Below are positions 54,858-64,000 of a stretch of 64,000 nucleotides of DNA, in pieces. A model generated the notes under the pieces. That model saw nothing but the letters and a program-made list of their open reading frames with translations, had not been told where the DNA came from and searched no databases. Both the position numbers and the translations under genes were made by a program. Numbering within the stretch: position 1 is the stretch's first letter; each line of letters begins with the position of its first letter. Origin of the DNA: Symbiodinium natans (taxonomy: Eukaryota; Sar; Dinophyceae; Suessiales; Symbiodiniaceae); NCBI GenBank assembly GCA_905221605.1, contig CAJNDS010002501.1:1203501-1267500 (forward strand), read 5' to 3'.

Positions 54858-54920
54858 GAAATGTGGGCGGCAATCGACAAGGCCAAGCGTGATTACGGTG
54901 TACTTTCGACATGCCCTTAG
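54858..54920 (+). CDS. Candidate small exon
   Basis: After AGCTTGCAAG: Glu-Met-Trp-Ala-Ala-Ile-Asp-Lys-Ala-Lys-Arg-Asp-Tyr, then TAG at 54918. An alternative frame over 54739-55011 has a GTGAGG donor at 54961. Confidence 0.4.
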   Translation, partial: EMWAAIDKAKRDYGVLSTCP

Positions 54921-55090
54921 TCTGAGGGGTCGCACGGACTTTGAGAAATTTGACCATAAGGTGAGGTTGTGCAAATGTGGTTTACGAGAATTAGGCATTC
55001 CCACATCTTGAAGCGATCAGGCCGCTGGTCTGTTCGGGGCTTCTGCGTTCCTTAAGCCGCTGCCAGCCACAACAGAATGCGCAGAAGAGG

Positions 55091-55126
55091 AAGAAGAAGA
55101 AGAAGAAGAACAACAACAACAACAAG
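55091..55126. repeat. (GAA)n(CAA)n trinucleotide run
   Basis: AAGAAGAAG followed by AACAACAAC. Confidence 0.9.
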
Positions 55127-55379
55127 AACAAGGAGATGAAGCAGACGCAGCAGCACAGCAGAACCAAAAGCGGCACGACTAGCAACCACGCTCGAAAAAA
55201 GAACAAGCAGTTGGAAGAAGGTGCAAAATACTCGAAGCCCCGAAGCTCTGTTCAATTGCTTGCCCAAATAAACATCCACATGTAGATTGCGCATACTTGC
55301 ACCACCCTAGTCTTGAACCCAATTCTTTCAAGGTGTGGGGAGTTGCTTTTCCGAGCTCTTCTATGAGTTTGAAAATAAT

Positions 55380-55424
55380 TAGGGTTTAGGGTTAGGGTTT
55401 AGGGTTTAGGGTTTCGGGTTTAGA
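55380..55424. repeat. TTTAGGG array, short
   Basis: About six units in front of the exon at 55460. Confidence 0.9.
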
Positions 55425-55459
55425 ATCCTCAAAGCACCAAGCCCCATCGCCTGGCGCAG

Positions 55460-55561
55460 ACCCTAATGTACACGGTCGACGTCGTACGATCCAGCCATCA
55501 AATCTACAAGAACGAGCTCAACGGGGCCGACTGCAGCGGGGCCACCTGGAGAATGAGCTAA
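55460..55561 (+). CDS. Candidate terminal exon
   Basis: After CCTGGCGCAG the frame reads Thr-Leu-Met-Tyr-Thr-Val-Asp-Val-Val-Arg and Asn-Glu-Leu-Asn-Gly-Ala-Asp-Cys, ending TAA 55559-55561. Product unknown. Confidence 0.5.
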   Translation, partial: TLMYTVDVVRSSHQIYKNELNGADCSGATWRMS

Positions 55562-55914
55562 GAATTGGCTAATCTCCTGGTGCAAGAAGGTTCAAATGTT
55601 CTTTCGAGATGTGTGCAACCCCTACAAGCCCTTCGAATGTGAGCTACAAACATCACAAACAACAGGGTTCCGGAAAGCCCAAATGCCTTGCAAAAGCTGT
55701 GACCGGATTTGACTTCCATCCGACGCGGCTTGGGGTTTAGGGTTTGTGTAGGGTTTTGGGGTTTAGGGTGTCTCAGAGTGCCACAGCGCACCCATGAAGT
55801 GGTCGTGGGTCAGTCAAACCTTTTTCTGGTTTTCGACTTGTCTACCCCCCAACCCCCTATCAAGGGGGGCTTCGAGGAAGAACCGCCGAACAGCCTCTTC
55901 GGATGGTGGGGGCC

Positions 55915-56180
55915 TGGGGCAACAACCCTGGCGGGGGCAACCCTGGCGGCGGCAACCTTGGCGAGGGCAAGTCTGGCGAGGGTAAGCCTGGCGGGGGCAA
56001 CCCTAACGAAGCGCAACCTCCCTGGCGGGCGTGCCGGTGGCGCGGGCAAACGTGGCGGGGGCAACCCTGGCAAGGGCAACCCTGGCGGGGGCAACCCTGG
56101 TGGGGGCAACCCTGGCGGGGGCAACCCCGGCGCGGGCAACCAACCCTCGGCGGGGGCAAATCTTGGCGGGGGCGGGGGCG
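55915..56180. repeat. 15-bp minisatellite GGCGGGGGCAACCCT
   Basis: About 17 degenerate units. In one frame it encodes Ala-Thr-Leu-Ala-Gly pentamers, in the next Gly-Asn-Pro-Gly-Gly, in the third Gln-Pro-Trp-Arg-Gly. All frames are open, so coding cannot be judged from openness. Confidence 0.9.
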
Positions 56181-56498
56181 CTCCCGCCAAGGCGTGGACA
56201 CGAATTTCGGAACGGGCTGTGGGTCCGTGAACCGTCCAACCGTGGCGGGGCCTGGGCAACCCTGACAAGGCAAACGGAGGAACCCCAGGATTGGCCAGGA
56301 CCCGCAATGAAAGTGCGTGTTTTTGAGTACTGAGCTGGGTGGTTTTGGGAGGCATTGCGGATCTGCAGGATGCAGCTCTCGAGGTAGCGTGAGGTGGTAC
56401 TGGCCTCTCCCAAGAAGGTCTTACTGGTATAGGGTTTAGGGTTTCAAGGGTTTAGGGTTTAGGGTTTGAAGCCTGAATGAACTAAGGACTCCGCAGCC

Positions 56499-56588
56499 AT
56501 GGCAAGGATTTGGTGCGATCTCCACTGCATCAAGTCGGCGGTCCAGGACCTTCCGGGTCTTGGCTCCGGGGTTCAATGGGCTCAAGAG
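56499..56588 (+). CDS. Probable first coding exon of gene F
   Basis: ATG after GACTCCGCAGCC starts Met-Ala-Arg-Ile-Trp-Cys-Asp-Leu-His-Cys and runs 30 codons to CAAGAG/GTGGGTTTAGGG (phase 0), again an intron that begins inside the telomere-type repeat. Confidence 0.6.
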
Positions 56589-56670
56589 GTGGGTTTAGGG
56601 TTTAGGGTTTAGGGTTTAGGGTTTGGGTTTAGGGTTTAGGGTTCCACAGAGCGCTTGCAGCCTGTGGCAG

Positions 56671-56757
56671 AAGCAGGCAGCCAGCCCCGGCCCACAAGCA
56701 ACCGTGATCGATGAAAGCACCATTGGTAGCTCGGTGGGGGCAGCTCTTTCAAAGCAT
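56671..56757 (+). CDS. Exon 2 of gene F
   Basis: Acceptor CCTGTGGCAG gives phase 0, matching exon 1. Reads Lys-Gln-Ala-Ala-Ser-Pro-Gly-Pro and Val-Ile-Asp-Glu-Ser-Thr-Ile-Gly. A GC donor near 56758 would keep phase 0. The 82-nt intron before it is mostly TTTAGGG units. Confidence 0.55.
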
Positions 56758-56999
56758 GCCCTAAGCCCTAAACCCTCAACCCTAAACCCATGACTGGTAT
56801 AACCATGATGAATCCTGTGCCCCTTGCGAAAGTTGTGGCGGCTCAGGGCTCCTGAGGCGATTGTTCTAGCCGAAAAGGTAGCCTGCCTGGCCCGAAGCCT
56901 TACACTTTGAACACTCGTACCGTCAGCCATCGCAAAACACCGGATTACAACTGCAAAAGCGTGACCTTCCGTTTGCCACCTGCCCATAGTGCATCCCCC

Positions 57000-57062
57000 C
57001 TAAACCCCCTAAACCCCCTAAACCCCCTGAACCCCCTGAACCCCCTAAACCCCCTAAACCCT
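57000..57062. repeat. CCCCCTAAA repeat
   Basis: Nine-base variant of the C-strand telomere word, about seven copies, just before the next exon. Confidence 0.92.
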
Positions 57063-57085
57063 AGAACCAACCCCTCTATGTCCAG

Positions 57086-57171
57086 GAAGGAGACGAGGCT
57101 ATTCTCCAGTCCTTGGAGAAGGCGGTGAAGGTGCTGGACCAGAACGTGGACCTCTTGACGGAGCCCACCGG
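57086..57171 (+). CDS. Exon 3 of gene F
   Basis: After CTATGTCCAG at phase 0: Glu-Gly-Asp-Glu-Ala-Ile-Leu-Gln-Ser-Leu-Glu-Lys-Ala, a heptad-like helix, then Asp-Gln-Asn-Val-Asp-Leu-Leu. Donor unclear (GA or GT within CCACCGGATGTTT). Confidence 0.6.
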
Positions 57172-57415
57172 ATGTTTATGGCTTTGGGTTGAGGGGTTTA
57201 AGGTTGCGTGTTGAAGGTTCAGGGCTTAAGGGCTTGCCTTTCTGATGGGTTCAGGGTTTAGGGAGCCGGCAGCACCCTAAACTCTGAAACCTTCACCCCA
57301 CACCTGAACCCCTCACGCCCCCAGCCGTTCCCTGAACACGTGTTTGTCGACCCTTTCGACCCTGGACCCTAGACCTGAACGACAGGCTTCCTGGTGTTTC
57401 CCCTGCTTGTCCAAG

Positions 57416-57479
57416 GTACTACACAGGCCTTGTGGGCGACAAGGCTGCGGCATTGGGGTCTTCGGATCCATTCTGGCCC
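57416..57479 (+). CDS. Exon 4 of gene F
   Basis: After GCTTGTCCAAG: Tyr-Tyr-Thr-Gly-Leu-Val-Gly-Asp-Lys-Ala-Ala-Ala. A TGA at 57480 lies beyond the presumed donor. Confidence 0.5.
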
Positions 57480-57648
57480 TGAGAGGATGACGGAAGTTTG
57501 AGAAGCGATGGGTTAGGTGCTGGGTTTCGGCTCGGGGTAAAGGGGGTTGGGTTGCAAGTTGGGGTTACATGCCTTTGGACGTAAGGAGACATACACATGG
57601 CTCAACCTCCATGTCCTAACACAAACGCAAAGCTCCGTTCCCGTTCAG

Positions 57649-57705
57649 GTGGATGAGGTGATGGAAGTGGTGAAGAGGCACAGAATTGCTCCCCTGACTC
57701 TAATC
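57649..57705 (+). CDS. Exon 5 of gene F
   Basis: After a pyrimidine-rich CCCGTTCAG: Val-Asp-Glu-Val-Met-Glu-Val-Val-Lys-Arg-His. Helical, acidic and basic residues alternate. Confidence 0.55.
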
Positions 57706-57937
57706 CACAAACCCGCACGCGCAAAACCCTGACTTCTACAAACCCTGACCTGTAGAGCCCCGCCCTCAACCCTTTGCCTTATGGCTCGCTGTGAGCAGTG
57801 TTTGATTGGTCTTGAGTCTTGAGGTTTGGCCCAGCGACCTGCCAGGCATATCGTTAACCGGAAACCTACACTGTTAACCCTAAACCCTAAACCCCTTAAG
57901 CCCGGTCCACACCACGAGGTTGACCACAACCTCCAAG

Positions 57938-58017
57938 CCCGAAGCCGCGCAGTTCTCTGAGTTGCGGGGTGGGATGCACCGCAGCTTCAGCGAGACTGGG
58001 CCGGTAGATCTCCGCCG
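57938..58017 (+). CDS. Exon 6 of gene F ending at a GTTTAGGG donor
   Basis: Reads Pro-Glu-Ala-Ala-Gln-Phe-Ser-Glu-Leu-Arg and Ser-Phe-Ser-Glu-Thr-Gly-Pro, ending CGCCG/GTTTAGGGTTTAGGG. The intron starts exactly with the telomere-type repeat. Confidence 0.6.
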
Positions 58018-58316
58018 GTTTAGGGTTTAGGGTTTAGGGTTTTGCGCAAATTCTGTGAGCTCTGAGGCAGCGTTGTCAGTCAGAAAACATCGTAAACGAC
58101 TCATGAAGAGTGATGTCCATTTTCCGTCGCAAGAGAGCAGCCAGTGATATGGAAGTTTTTAAAACCTGAGCCCAGTCAAAACACTGTTCGAAGCTTCAAC
58201 AGACAATGCGCAGCCTGAGTCATCCTGAAGTATGGGTCTGACCTTATTGTTCTCGTTGTTGTCATTATTATTGTCATGATTTTTCTTCTTGTTCTGTGCG
58301 ACATCAAATTGCTGAG

Positions 58317-58412
58317 GAGATGAGGGGCCTAGCCTCGGGTCTGGACACCACCGGCGTCGCAGCCTTCCAGCGCGCCATCAACGGTTTTCTTGGCGCAGCC
58401 GGGCATTTTTCG
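58317..58412 (+). CDS. Exon 7 of gene F
   Basis: A T-rich tract ending AATTGCTGAG precedes Glu-Met-Arg-Gly-Leu-Ala-Ser-Gly-Leu-Asp and Ala-Phe-Gln-Arg-Ala-Ile-Asn-Gly-Phe-Leu. Donor GTCGGGG at 58413, phase 0. Confidence 0.6.
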
Positions 58413-58493
58413 GTCGGGGTTCCGAGGTTTGCGGGTGCGTTGAACTTTGTTGTGATCCAGCAAAACCCTAAACCCTAAACCCTAAACATTCAG

Positions 58494-58615
58494 AACTTCG
58501 ACCCTAAAGGCCATGAAAGCATGTTGTCCCAGGCAGTGGGAGGCTTAAGCTCGGATTTCAATGCCTCCAACCTGCCACTCCTCTTGGATCAGACCGAGCC
58601 TGGGCAGTTCGCAGG
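58494..58615 (+). CDS. Exon 8 of gene F
   Basis: After AACATTCAG at phase 0: Asn-Phe-Asp-Pro-Lys-Gly-His-Glu-Ser-Met and Leu-Ser-Ser-Asp-Phe-Asn-Ala-Ser-Asn. The intervening 81-nt intron contains three CCCTAAA units. Donor GCAGG/GTTGAGG. Confidence 0.62.
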
Positions 58616-58955
58616 GTTGAGGGCTTTAGGGTTTAGGGTTCGGCAGCCGGATCTTGTGAGAGGCATCGGACGTAAAATCCCTGCTTAGTACGCTTGAGGA
58701 TTTGGAGTTCAGTTGAGGCCAGACGCCTATGGGATAGTTTTTTGAGACGTGACGCCTCAACTACTTTGCACATTGTTGTTCAACCCTACCTACTCGTATC
58801 AGATTTAAGCTCGTGCTGCTGCTGGATGTAGATCCAGCCGCATTTCAATGCCACCTCCTGGCGCCGACAGCCCAGAAAAACCGAAGTGTTGGAAGCAAAA
58901 GCAAGACTCCGACCTCACAGATAAACAACAAAACTCCAAACCGCACAAACCCCAG

Positions 58956-59099
58956 CCTCCTTCGGTGAGGATCGTTTGCACAGCACTCTGAAGCACGCCC
59001 ATGCCCAGCATCATCTGAGCGATGGTGGGGCGGTTGCCGCGCAAGTGGGTCAGGCTGCCAGTGCCCTACAAGACTTGGCGCGCGCCTCTGCCTATTCAA
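58956..59099 (+). CDS. Exon 9 of gene F
   Basis: Ala/His/Gln-rich helical sequence (Glu-Asp-Arg-Leu-His-Ser-Thr-Leu-Lys-His; later Ala-Ala-Gln-Val-Gly-Gln-Ala-Ala) ending TTCAA/GTAAAG. Its incoming phase does not match exon 8, so a small exon is probably missing between them. Confidence 0.55.
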
Positions 59100-59607
59100 G
59101 TAAAGTAGTTTCACCTTGACGTGCTTTGAGGGATCTCCTCTCCTATGGTTTATGGTGTGATGAGTGCTGTTTCTACTTGTGCTTGCCGATGCCCCTCATC
59201 ATCGAACGGTAGTGTTACCCGAGCCTGACTCTGAAACTTCGTCGGTTTCTATTTCAAGAAGAATGCCAAAACTACATGAGTTTGGCGACCTGTCGTGTGC
59301 GTGTTTGTTCGATCCTTCCATCGCAACACCAACACGACAATAGCACAAATCGCAACGGCAACTGCATTGAGCAGTAGTTATTGTGTATAAATCGCTCGCT
59401 GACGTGCTGACTTGAAGCCTCGGTGCCACTCCCTGAGTGCAACTCTACAGGCATGACAGGCACCTCTCCTGTAGGAGCCTCCAAACAACGACCTGTCTTT
59501 CTGAAGTTCCCTTTACACTCTTAACCCGCACCCGACGCCCCAACTTCCGCGGCACTCCGCTGCCATCCCTTATGCTTGAATTTAAGCTTGAAGTGTCAAT
59601 TTGGAAG

Positions 59608-59741
59608 CCTACAAATCTAAAGCCCACAATGCCAGGACCCAAGTTGCAATCCCAGGCTCCCGCAACCACCTCCTTGGCATCTACAACCACCGCGCTGCGG
59701 AATCCAAGAAGCTCCAGAGTCAGCGAGCTGCACCGCACTGG
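59608..59741 (+). CDS. Exon 10 of gene F or first of a neighbour
   Basis: Basic frame after TTTGGAAG (Tyr-Lys-Ser-Lys-Ala-His-Asn-Ala-Arg-Thr) to a GTAGCAG donor at 59742, phase 0, in phase with the next exon. Confidence 0.5.
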
Positions 59742-59811
59742 GTAGCAGTTTCGATGGTAATGCCTCTCACTGCTTCTGAAATGAAGCTTGTCGGTCCACA
59801 TGTATACATAT

Positions 59812-59814
59812 TTT

Positions 59815-59846
<32 letters not shown>

Positions 59847-59945
59847 CATATACACATGTATACATATATACAAATATACATATATGTCATACATATATAA
59901 CTGTATACACGTACACATGTGTGTATATATTTATATACACTATAC
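59812..59945. repeat. AT-rich TATATACA microsatellite
   Basis: TA/CATA words spanning 130 bp inside the presumed intron between exons at 59.6 and 60.06 kb. Confidence 0.92.
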
Positions 59946-60054
59946 ATATGCGGGACACCGCCTAGATTGGTCTCCCCCTGTGACTTTTAGCAATTAGCAA
60001 AAAACATGCCTATAGTAAACCCAGTAAGTTCCTATGATGTCTGCCATCATCCAG

Positions 60055-60168
60055 GTTGAACCACGACGGCCTGAGGATCTCAGGCACCATGCACCGCAAG
60101 CTTTTGGGAGCAAAGGGGCTTTGGACTTCGCTGCCTTCTCAGAAACTGAGTACTCGCTTCCCCCTCTT
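60055..60168 (+). CDS. Exon 11 of gene F
   Basis: After CCATCATCCAG at phase 0: Val-Glu-Pro-Arg-Arg-Pro-Glu-Asp-Leu-Arg and Ala-Leu-Asp-Phe-Ala-Ala-Phe-Ser. A GTTAAC donor at 60169 also has phase 0; a 22-base poly(C) follows in the intron. Confidence 0.58.
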
Positions 60169-60175
60169 GTTAACG

Positions 60176-60197
60176 CCCCCCCCCCCCCCCCCCCCCC
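60176..60197. repeat. Poly(C) tract, 22 bases
   Basis: Uninterrupted C run directly after the GTTAACG donor. Confidence 0.95.
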
Positions 60198-60426
60198 GCA
60201 ATAGAAACTTGAAATGTGTTTTTAATATCTTTAGGGGGATGTTGTTATCCATATGCCATCTTTTGGGATAGGGTTTAGATTGGCTTGAAGGTTTTTGAGG
60301 CCCTGACTCCCCCCTTAATTCGGAATAGGTTCAAAAGGCGGGTCGGTTTCGGCAGGATTTTCCGGAAAGTGTTGTTATAATCAAGGGCTACAAATGCTTA
60401 CAACGTAGATTCCTTCATGGAGTGAG

Positions 60427-60583
60427 GCACGAGCCCTCACGCCGCGAGTTCCGTTCAGCGCCAGCTGGCCCGTCTGGAGGTGTACACAACGCGCCAGGCA
60501 AGCGAGTGCTGGGGACGGTGCTTGTTGAGTCGAGGGGGCTCGTGAGCTTGCTAGCGCCGGGGAGACTTGGAGCTGAGAACTAA
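60427..60583 (+). CDS. Candidate exon with stop
   Basis: Reads His-Glu-Pro-Ser-Arg-Arg-Glu-Phe-Arg and Val-Leu-Gly-Thr-Val-Leu-Val-Glu-Ser, ending TAA at 60581. Could be the end of gene F if the exon at 61.8 kb belongs elsewhere. Confidence 0.45.
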
Positions 60584-60599
60584 GGGGTTTCTTGGGCTT

Positions 60600-61780
60600 A
60601 GACCCGGCTGGTGAAGAGATTTCCTCGACACCCCCCCCCCTCTCGCACCTTCCGCAATCCGTTGGGGGCGATGCAGGGAAGACAGGGTCTGTACGAGAAC
60701 CTCTGAGTGGTTTCGTTGTTTGAGAAGCACAAACAACGCCAGGCTCTAAACCCTACACCCTAATGACCCTAAGCCATGGACCGTAAACACTAACCCTTAC
60801 TCTAAGCCCCAAAGCCTTACACGGCCCTCCCGTCGCCAAAGCCCTCTCTTTCCACGCGTCTGCTTGGGCGCGTCAAGCTCGCCCGCCACGGTGGGTCCCA
60901 CACACTGAAGCCACGCGCATTTTCCCACCACCGGGGCTCACACGCAGTTCCCATAGATACGGTTTCTCGTTTCGGGTCTATGCATCATTGGCGTTGTCAG
61001 AAACAGAAACTTCTCGTGGTCGCAATATCGGCAACGTCCACCTCCCCTAGAAGTCAATCTTCATTCAGCCCCTAACCCGAGAACCCCCTAAATCGAAGTC
61101 CTAAATTTAAACCAACCCTAAAGACCTAAACCCTTAAACCGAAGAAAACACAAGGGAAAATTGGGGTAGCCCCTAACTTGTGAACTCACCAATGCAAAAC
61201 ATCTATAGGTAGATCTGTACTGGGTGGATAGCATTTTCAAGAATATCATGTAAAGTACTGGAACTTGCAGGCAGGGGACCTTCATAATAGGCAGGCCTTG
61301 CGAACATCCGATAGAACTTGAGGAGATCTAAGGGCATTTCCTGCATCTGAAGGGTTTCCTTCATCAAGCTGGTGGACTTGGAGAGGCAGTTGCATATTCA
61401 TCACGACGACGCGTACTGCAACAGCTGTACTAGCTCCTACGACAACCGCCGGTCACATACTGCTCTCTTGATAAGTACGCGCGCAATTTAAACCTAATTA
61501 GTTACAGATCGTGAAGCTTCCAAGTGACGACCTATGCAGGCCACTGTTGGTTTTCTTAGCGGGCCATGGAGGCTCCTTCTCATGAGCGAAGTTTGCCGGC
61601 CAAATGTCAAGAGAGATCAAAGCCGACATGGTGCGCGGCTTTAGCAGAGTCCTCTTCGGTGTTTCTTCGACTATTTGCTTAAGAACGCCCCAGAAAACAC
61701 GAGTTTTCTTCCTTATAAGGGCAGTATAGGGATGATTGAATGTGTTTGTGTTGGGGGTTCTCAAGCAAGGAGTAGTCCCG
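60600..61780. other. Spacer with CCCTAAA words
   Basis: Degenerate CCCTAAA at 60745-60815 and 61070-61145. No gene supported. Confidence 0.35.
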
Positions 61781-61796
61781 CGGTCGCAATCTGGAG

Positions 61797-61916
61797 GTGC
61801 TCCTGGATCTCGATGGGAGCTGGTGGACCATGCGGGCGGCCTTCGATCGGTACCTGCAGGCCGCAGAAGAGCAAGCGAACGCCTTCCGTGCCTTTTCCTT
61901 GGAAGATGCAAAGAGG
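61797..61916 (+). CDS. Exon ending at a GTTTAGGG donor
   Basis: Forty codons, phase 0 on both sides, after CAATCTGGAG: Val-Leu-Leu-Asp-Leu-Asp-Gly-Ser-Trp-Trp and an amphipathic helix Ala-Glu-Glu-Gln-Ala-Asn-Ala-Phe. The donor is AAGAGG/GTTTAGGGTTTAGGG. Confidence 0.62.
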
Positions 61917-61969
61917 GTTTAGGGTTTAGGGTTTAAGGGTTTAGAGTTTCCCCCAAGCCCGATTTTGCA

Positions 61970-62690
61970 AGTGCCAAAACGGCTGCATACTCAAAAACCT
62001 GCAAATTGAACCCCCTTGAGGGCACACCAAATTATCTGGGAACTCGAGGTTTGGTCTCCTAGCAGGACTGTTCTGTGAGGATGTCGTTGCCAGCTTTGTT
62101 CTGGGATCCTGTTATTCCTAGCATTGTTCGCAGTATTATTGCTGCTGCAAAGGCTACTAGTTCTATGACTACGTGCAGAATCGTAGTCCTGGGTTTACCT
62201 ACTTACCGGAGAAGCTCGTCCATGGTCATCGTCGAACAGGAGGGGCAATGCCGTGCAATGCCACAGAGATGCTACCACCCCCCCACCCCCTCACCCCCCT
62301 TCTCCAGTGCTCTCCAGTTTCACAGAAATGCATTCCACGAACATCATGCGAGACCACCCGCCGAAACAGGTTACAGATGCAGGCGGCGCAGCAAGGGATG
62401 TGTGAGAAATGTGTGGGCCCGGCTGTCCGGGGGTAGGCGAACTTGACCCCCTGGCCCAAAAATCTCCGTCACAATCAGCCATCAAACGCATTCCACTACG
62501 GCGAACTGATTATGACCCCCCCCCCCATGCAAAATGAAAGTTACTTCTCATCTCCAATAAACGATTCTCACTTCCCGAACTGGAGCAGCTGTTCGTGGAC
62601 CGCCGCCTGGAAACGTCCGCCTGGAAACGTACGATGCTTCGGATGAAATTTAGTCGTTCAGAACGTCTTCGTTCAACCTGAGTTGAACTT
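61970..62690. other. Undecided region
   Basis: A 123-codon plus frame (62075-62446) overlaps other open frames and has no clear splice signals. CCCC-rich patches at 62276-62300 and 62516-62526. Confidence 0.3.
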
Positions 62691-62700
62691 GGATTCAACA

Positions 62701-62849
62701 AACCTGGGTTCAACCCAGGTTTAAACCCAGGTTCAGAGAACCCCAGAACAACTTAGACCCTTCAATAAATTCGAACCCAGGTTGACCCCAGGTTCGAACT
62801 CCATTTTAAAAGGAAAAGAGTTCGAACCTGGGTTGAACCCAGGTTCGAA
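62701..62849. repeat. Palindromic AACCTGGGTT repeats
   Basis: Perfect inverted repeats at 62701-62721 (10-bp arms) and 62821-62849 (arms TTCGAACCTGGGTT, one-base centre), plus partial copies between them. Could be hairpin-forming ends of a small non-autonomous element. Confidence 0.88.
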
Positions 62850-63004
62850 CCCCCCCCCCCCCCGCCCCCAACCTTAGTGAAGCCCATTTTGCTGCAACTT
62901 CCTCGACTACACTCCGCAGCAGCCCGATAGTAGCAGCGGAGCCCGCCCAACATGGAGGAACACAAGCAGGAGGTTCCACCCTCCCCGGAGCCGCCGCCAT
63001 CTCA

Positions 63005-63427
63005 TTAACCCGCTGTCTCCAGAGGTGGTTCTACCTTCTGGAGGAATTCCTCCTCTGAGACGTGGGACGGCACCCACTTCATTTTGACTCTGGTTGGTTC
63101 AGTCGTTTGCAGCTTCCACCAAATGTCTTGGTGTGTCTTCCCCGGCTTCTGGCTGCGCACGCATTTGGGACACCAAGACAATCTAATGTCGCATCCACCG
63201 GACCGGCCGTGTAGCGGGTAGCGCGCCAGCTGCAGCATAGCGTACAGCTCACCTCGAAACACCGTCTGAGCTCCCGGTTTTCCCTGCTTTTGCAGGCGAC
63301 AACCGCGGAAGGAATCCCCCATTCCGGGTTGCGCATTATCAGGAAATGCTTTAAGATGCGACAAGTGGTTGTGTGACATCATTCCGTTTGTCAATGATGT
63401 GCATAGCGTCGATATATATTCAATCAT
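63005..63427 (-). pseudogene. RNase H fragment of a LINE-type retrotransposon
   Basis: A 140-codon minus-strand frame. Thr-Val-Phe-Arg-Gly-Glu-Leu-Tyr-Ala-Met-Leu carries the second catalytic Glu region of RNase H, followed by His-Gln-Asp-Ile-Trp and Val-Pro-Ser-His-Val-Ser-Glu-Glu, the Asp and His regions. The first catalytic Asp strand is not visible in frame, and no reverse transcriptase lies upstream within the window, so it is a truncated copy. Confidence 0.65.
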
Positions 63428-64000
63428 TCATTGGTAATGCTTTGAATATTAATTTCTTAGGATTTCATATTTAATTCGTACATTTGTTCACTCTTTTCTA
63501 TATTTTATTGAGTTTTCTTGCAATTTACTTGTCTTTATTTCGCGAGGAACGAAGCCCGCTATAAATTGAATGGAAAGCTTTTTGGTTTTTCTTTCGCTTT
63601 CTTATTTCGTTCTTTAGTAATACAACTTCTATCTCCAGATAATAAAGGAAAAAGAAGGAGAAAGAAATACCAAAGATTACGAAATTAATTCATTAAAGAT
63701 TTACCTTTTCCTTTACTCTTTTTCCCCACTTTATTACGTTCAATCTATTCCTTGGGGATTTTGTTAATGGAAGTCTTTTGATCAAAAGTATGCTCCATTG
63801 ACTGCTTTCATTCTATCTTCAGCTTCATGTATTCTATCACTTCGTTCTTTCCCTTATTTTATTACGTTCACACGGTTCGTTCATTCATTCATTGCATTCG
63901 TTCATTTCACTTCCCTTTTCCCCTTTTATTAATATATCCCGGGCTCATAATATAATTCTCTTCATTTGCCCGGTTATAATATTATTACAAGCGTGAAGAG
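63428..64000. other. AT-rich terminal segment
   Basis: Abrupt shift to T/A-rich sequence with TTCATTCATTCATT and CCTTTTCCTTTA words. No coding frame. It flanks the 5' side of the minus-strand RNase H fragment. Confidence 0.6.

Noticed and set aside
55810-56355. Minus-strand Pro/Leu-rich frame of 181 codons
   Set aside because: It is the antisense of the 15-bp minisatellite; openness is explained by GC-rich repetition.

Overview
The window looks like nuclear DNA of a protist with a plant-type telomere word (TTTAGGG), most likely a dinoflagellate. The pointers are long spliced genes cut into many small exons, several phase-consistent GC-AG introns, a decayed copia-type aspartic protease, and huge amounts of degenerate TTTAGGG/CCCTAAA, minisatellite and dinucleotide sequence. 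No spliced-leader gene, rRNA or tRNA was found, so the lineage call is an inference. All splice sites here were chosen by eye from reading frame, phase and GT/GC...AG signals.

Layout. 1-16 kb: a small multi-exon gene (about 1.7-3.2 kb) in telomere-like sequence, two arrays of tandem repeats (3.7-5.5 kb), an RRM-protein gene (5.6-7.76 kb) with a 165-bp minisatellite inside it, then repeat-rich DNA with no convincing gene up to three copies of a ~630-bp tandem repeat (14.4-16.0 kb). 16.0-16.9 kb: a broken copia-like protease fragment. 17-33.3 kb: the main point of interest, a compact, intron-split, apparently intact coding region with no telomere-like words. 33.9-34.8 kb: a 51-bp minisatellite. 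36-62 kb: telomere-like sequence and simple repeats with many small exons of at least four forward-strand genes (about 38.5-43.5, 43.8-44.2, 50-55.6 and 56.5-62 kb). 63.0-63.4 kb, minus strand: an RNase H piece of a LINE-type retrotransposon next to AT-rich DNA.

The 21.3-33.3 kb region can be read as one gene: 17 exons joined by 16 introns (mostly 45-120 nt), every junction in phase, giving about 3,550 codons without a stop. In order it carries an F-box-like region, a beta-rich domain and a C/H zinc module; acidic linkers; a RecB/Cas4-type PD-(D/E)XK nuclease; a second copy of the F-box/beta/zinc module; a middle region I do not recognise; a papain/OTU-like Cys...His segment; a C2H2 finger; and a DDE transposase core with D, D, D-x2-H and E. 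Further exons from 17.2 to 21.1 kb, including another Cys-peptidase-like His segment, probably belong to the same unit. I read this as a giant DDE transposon whose transposase is fused to, or co-encoded with, a nuclease, ubiquitin-ligase-like adaptor modules and a peptidase-like domain. Whether it is one protein or two or three is not settled.

The second general feature is that, in the genes outside this element, introns are built largely of degenerate TTTAGGG units, and in several places the repeat itself supplies the splice donor (GTTTAGGG) or acceptor (TTTAG/TTTAGCAG). This suggests intron formation or expansion from telomere-type repeats.
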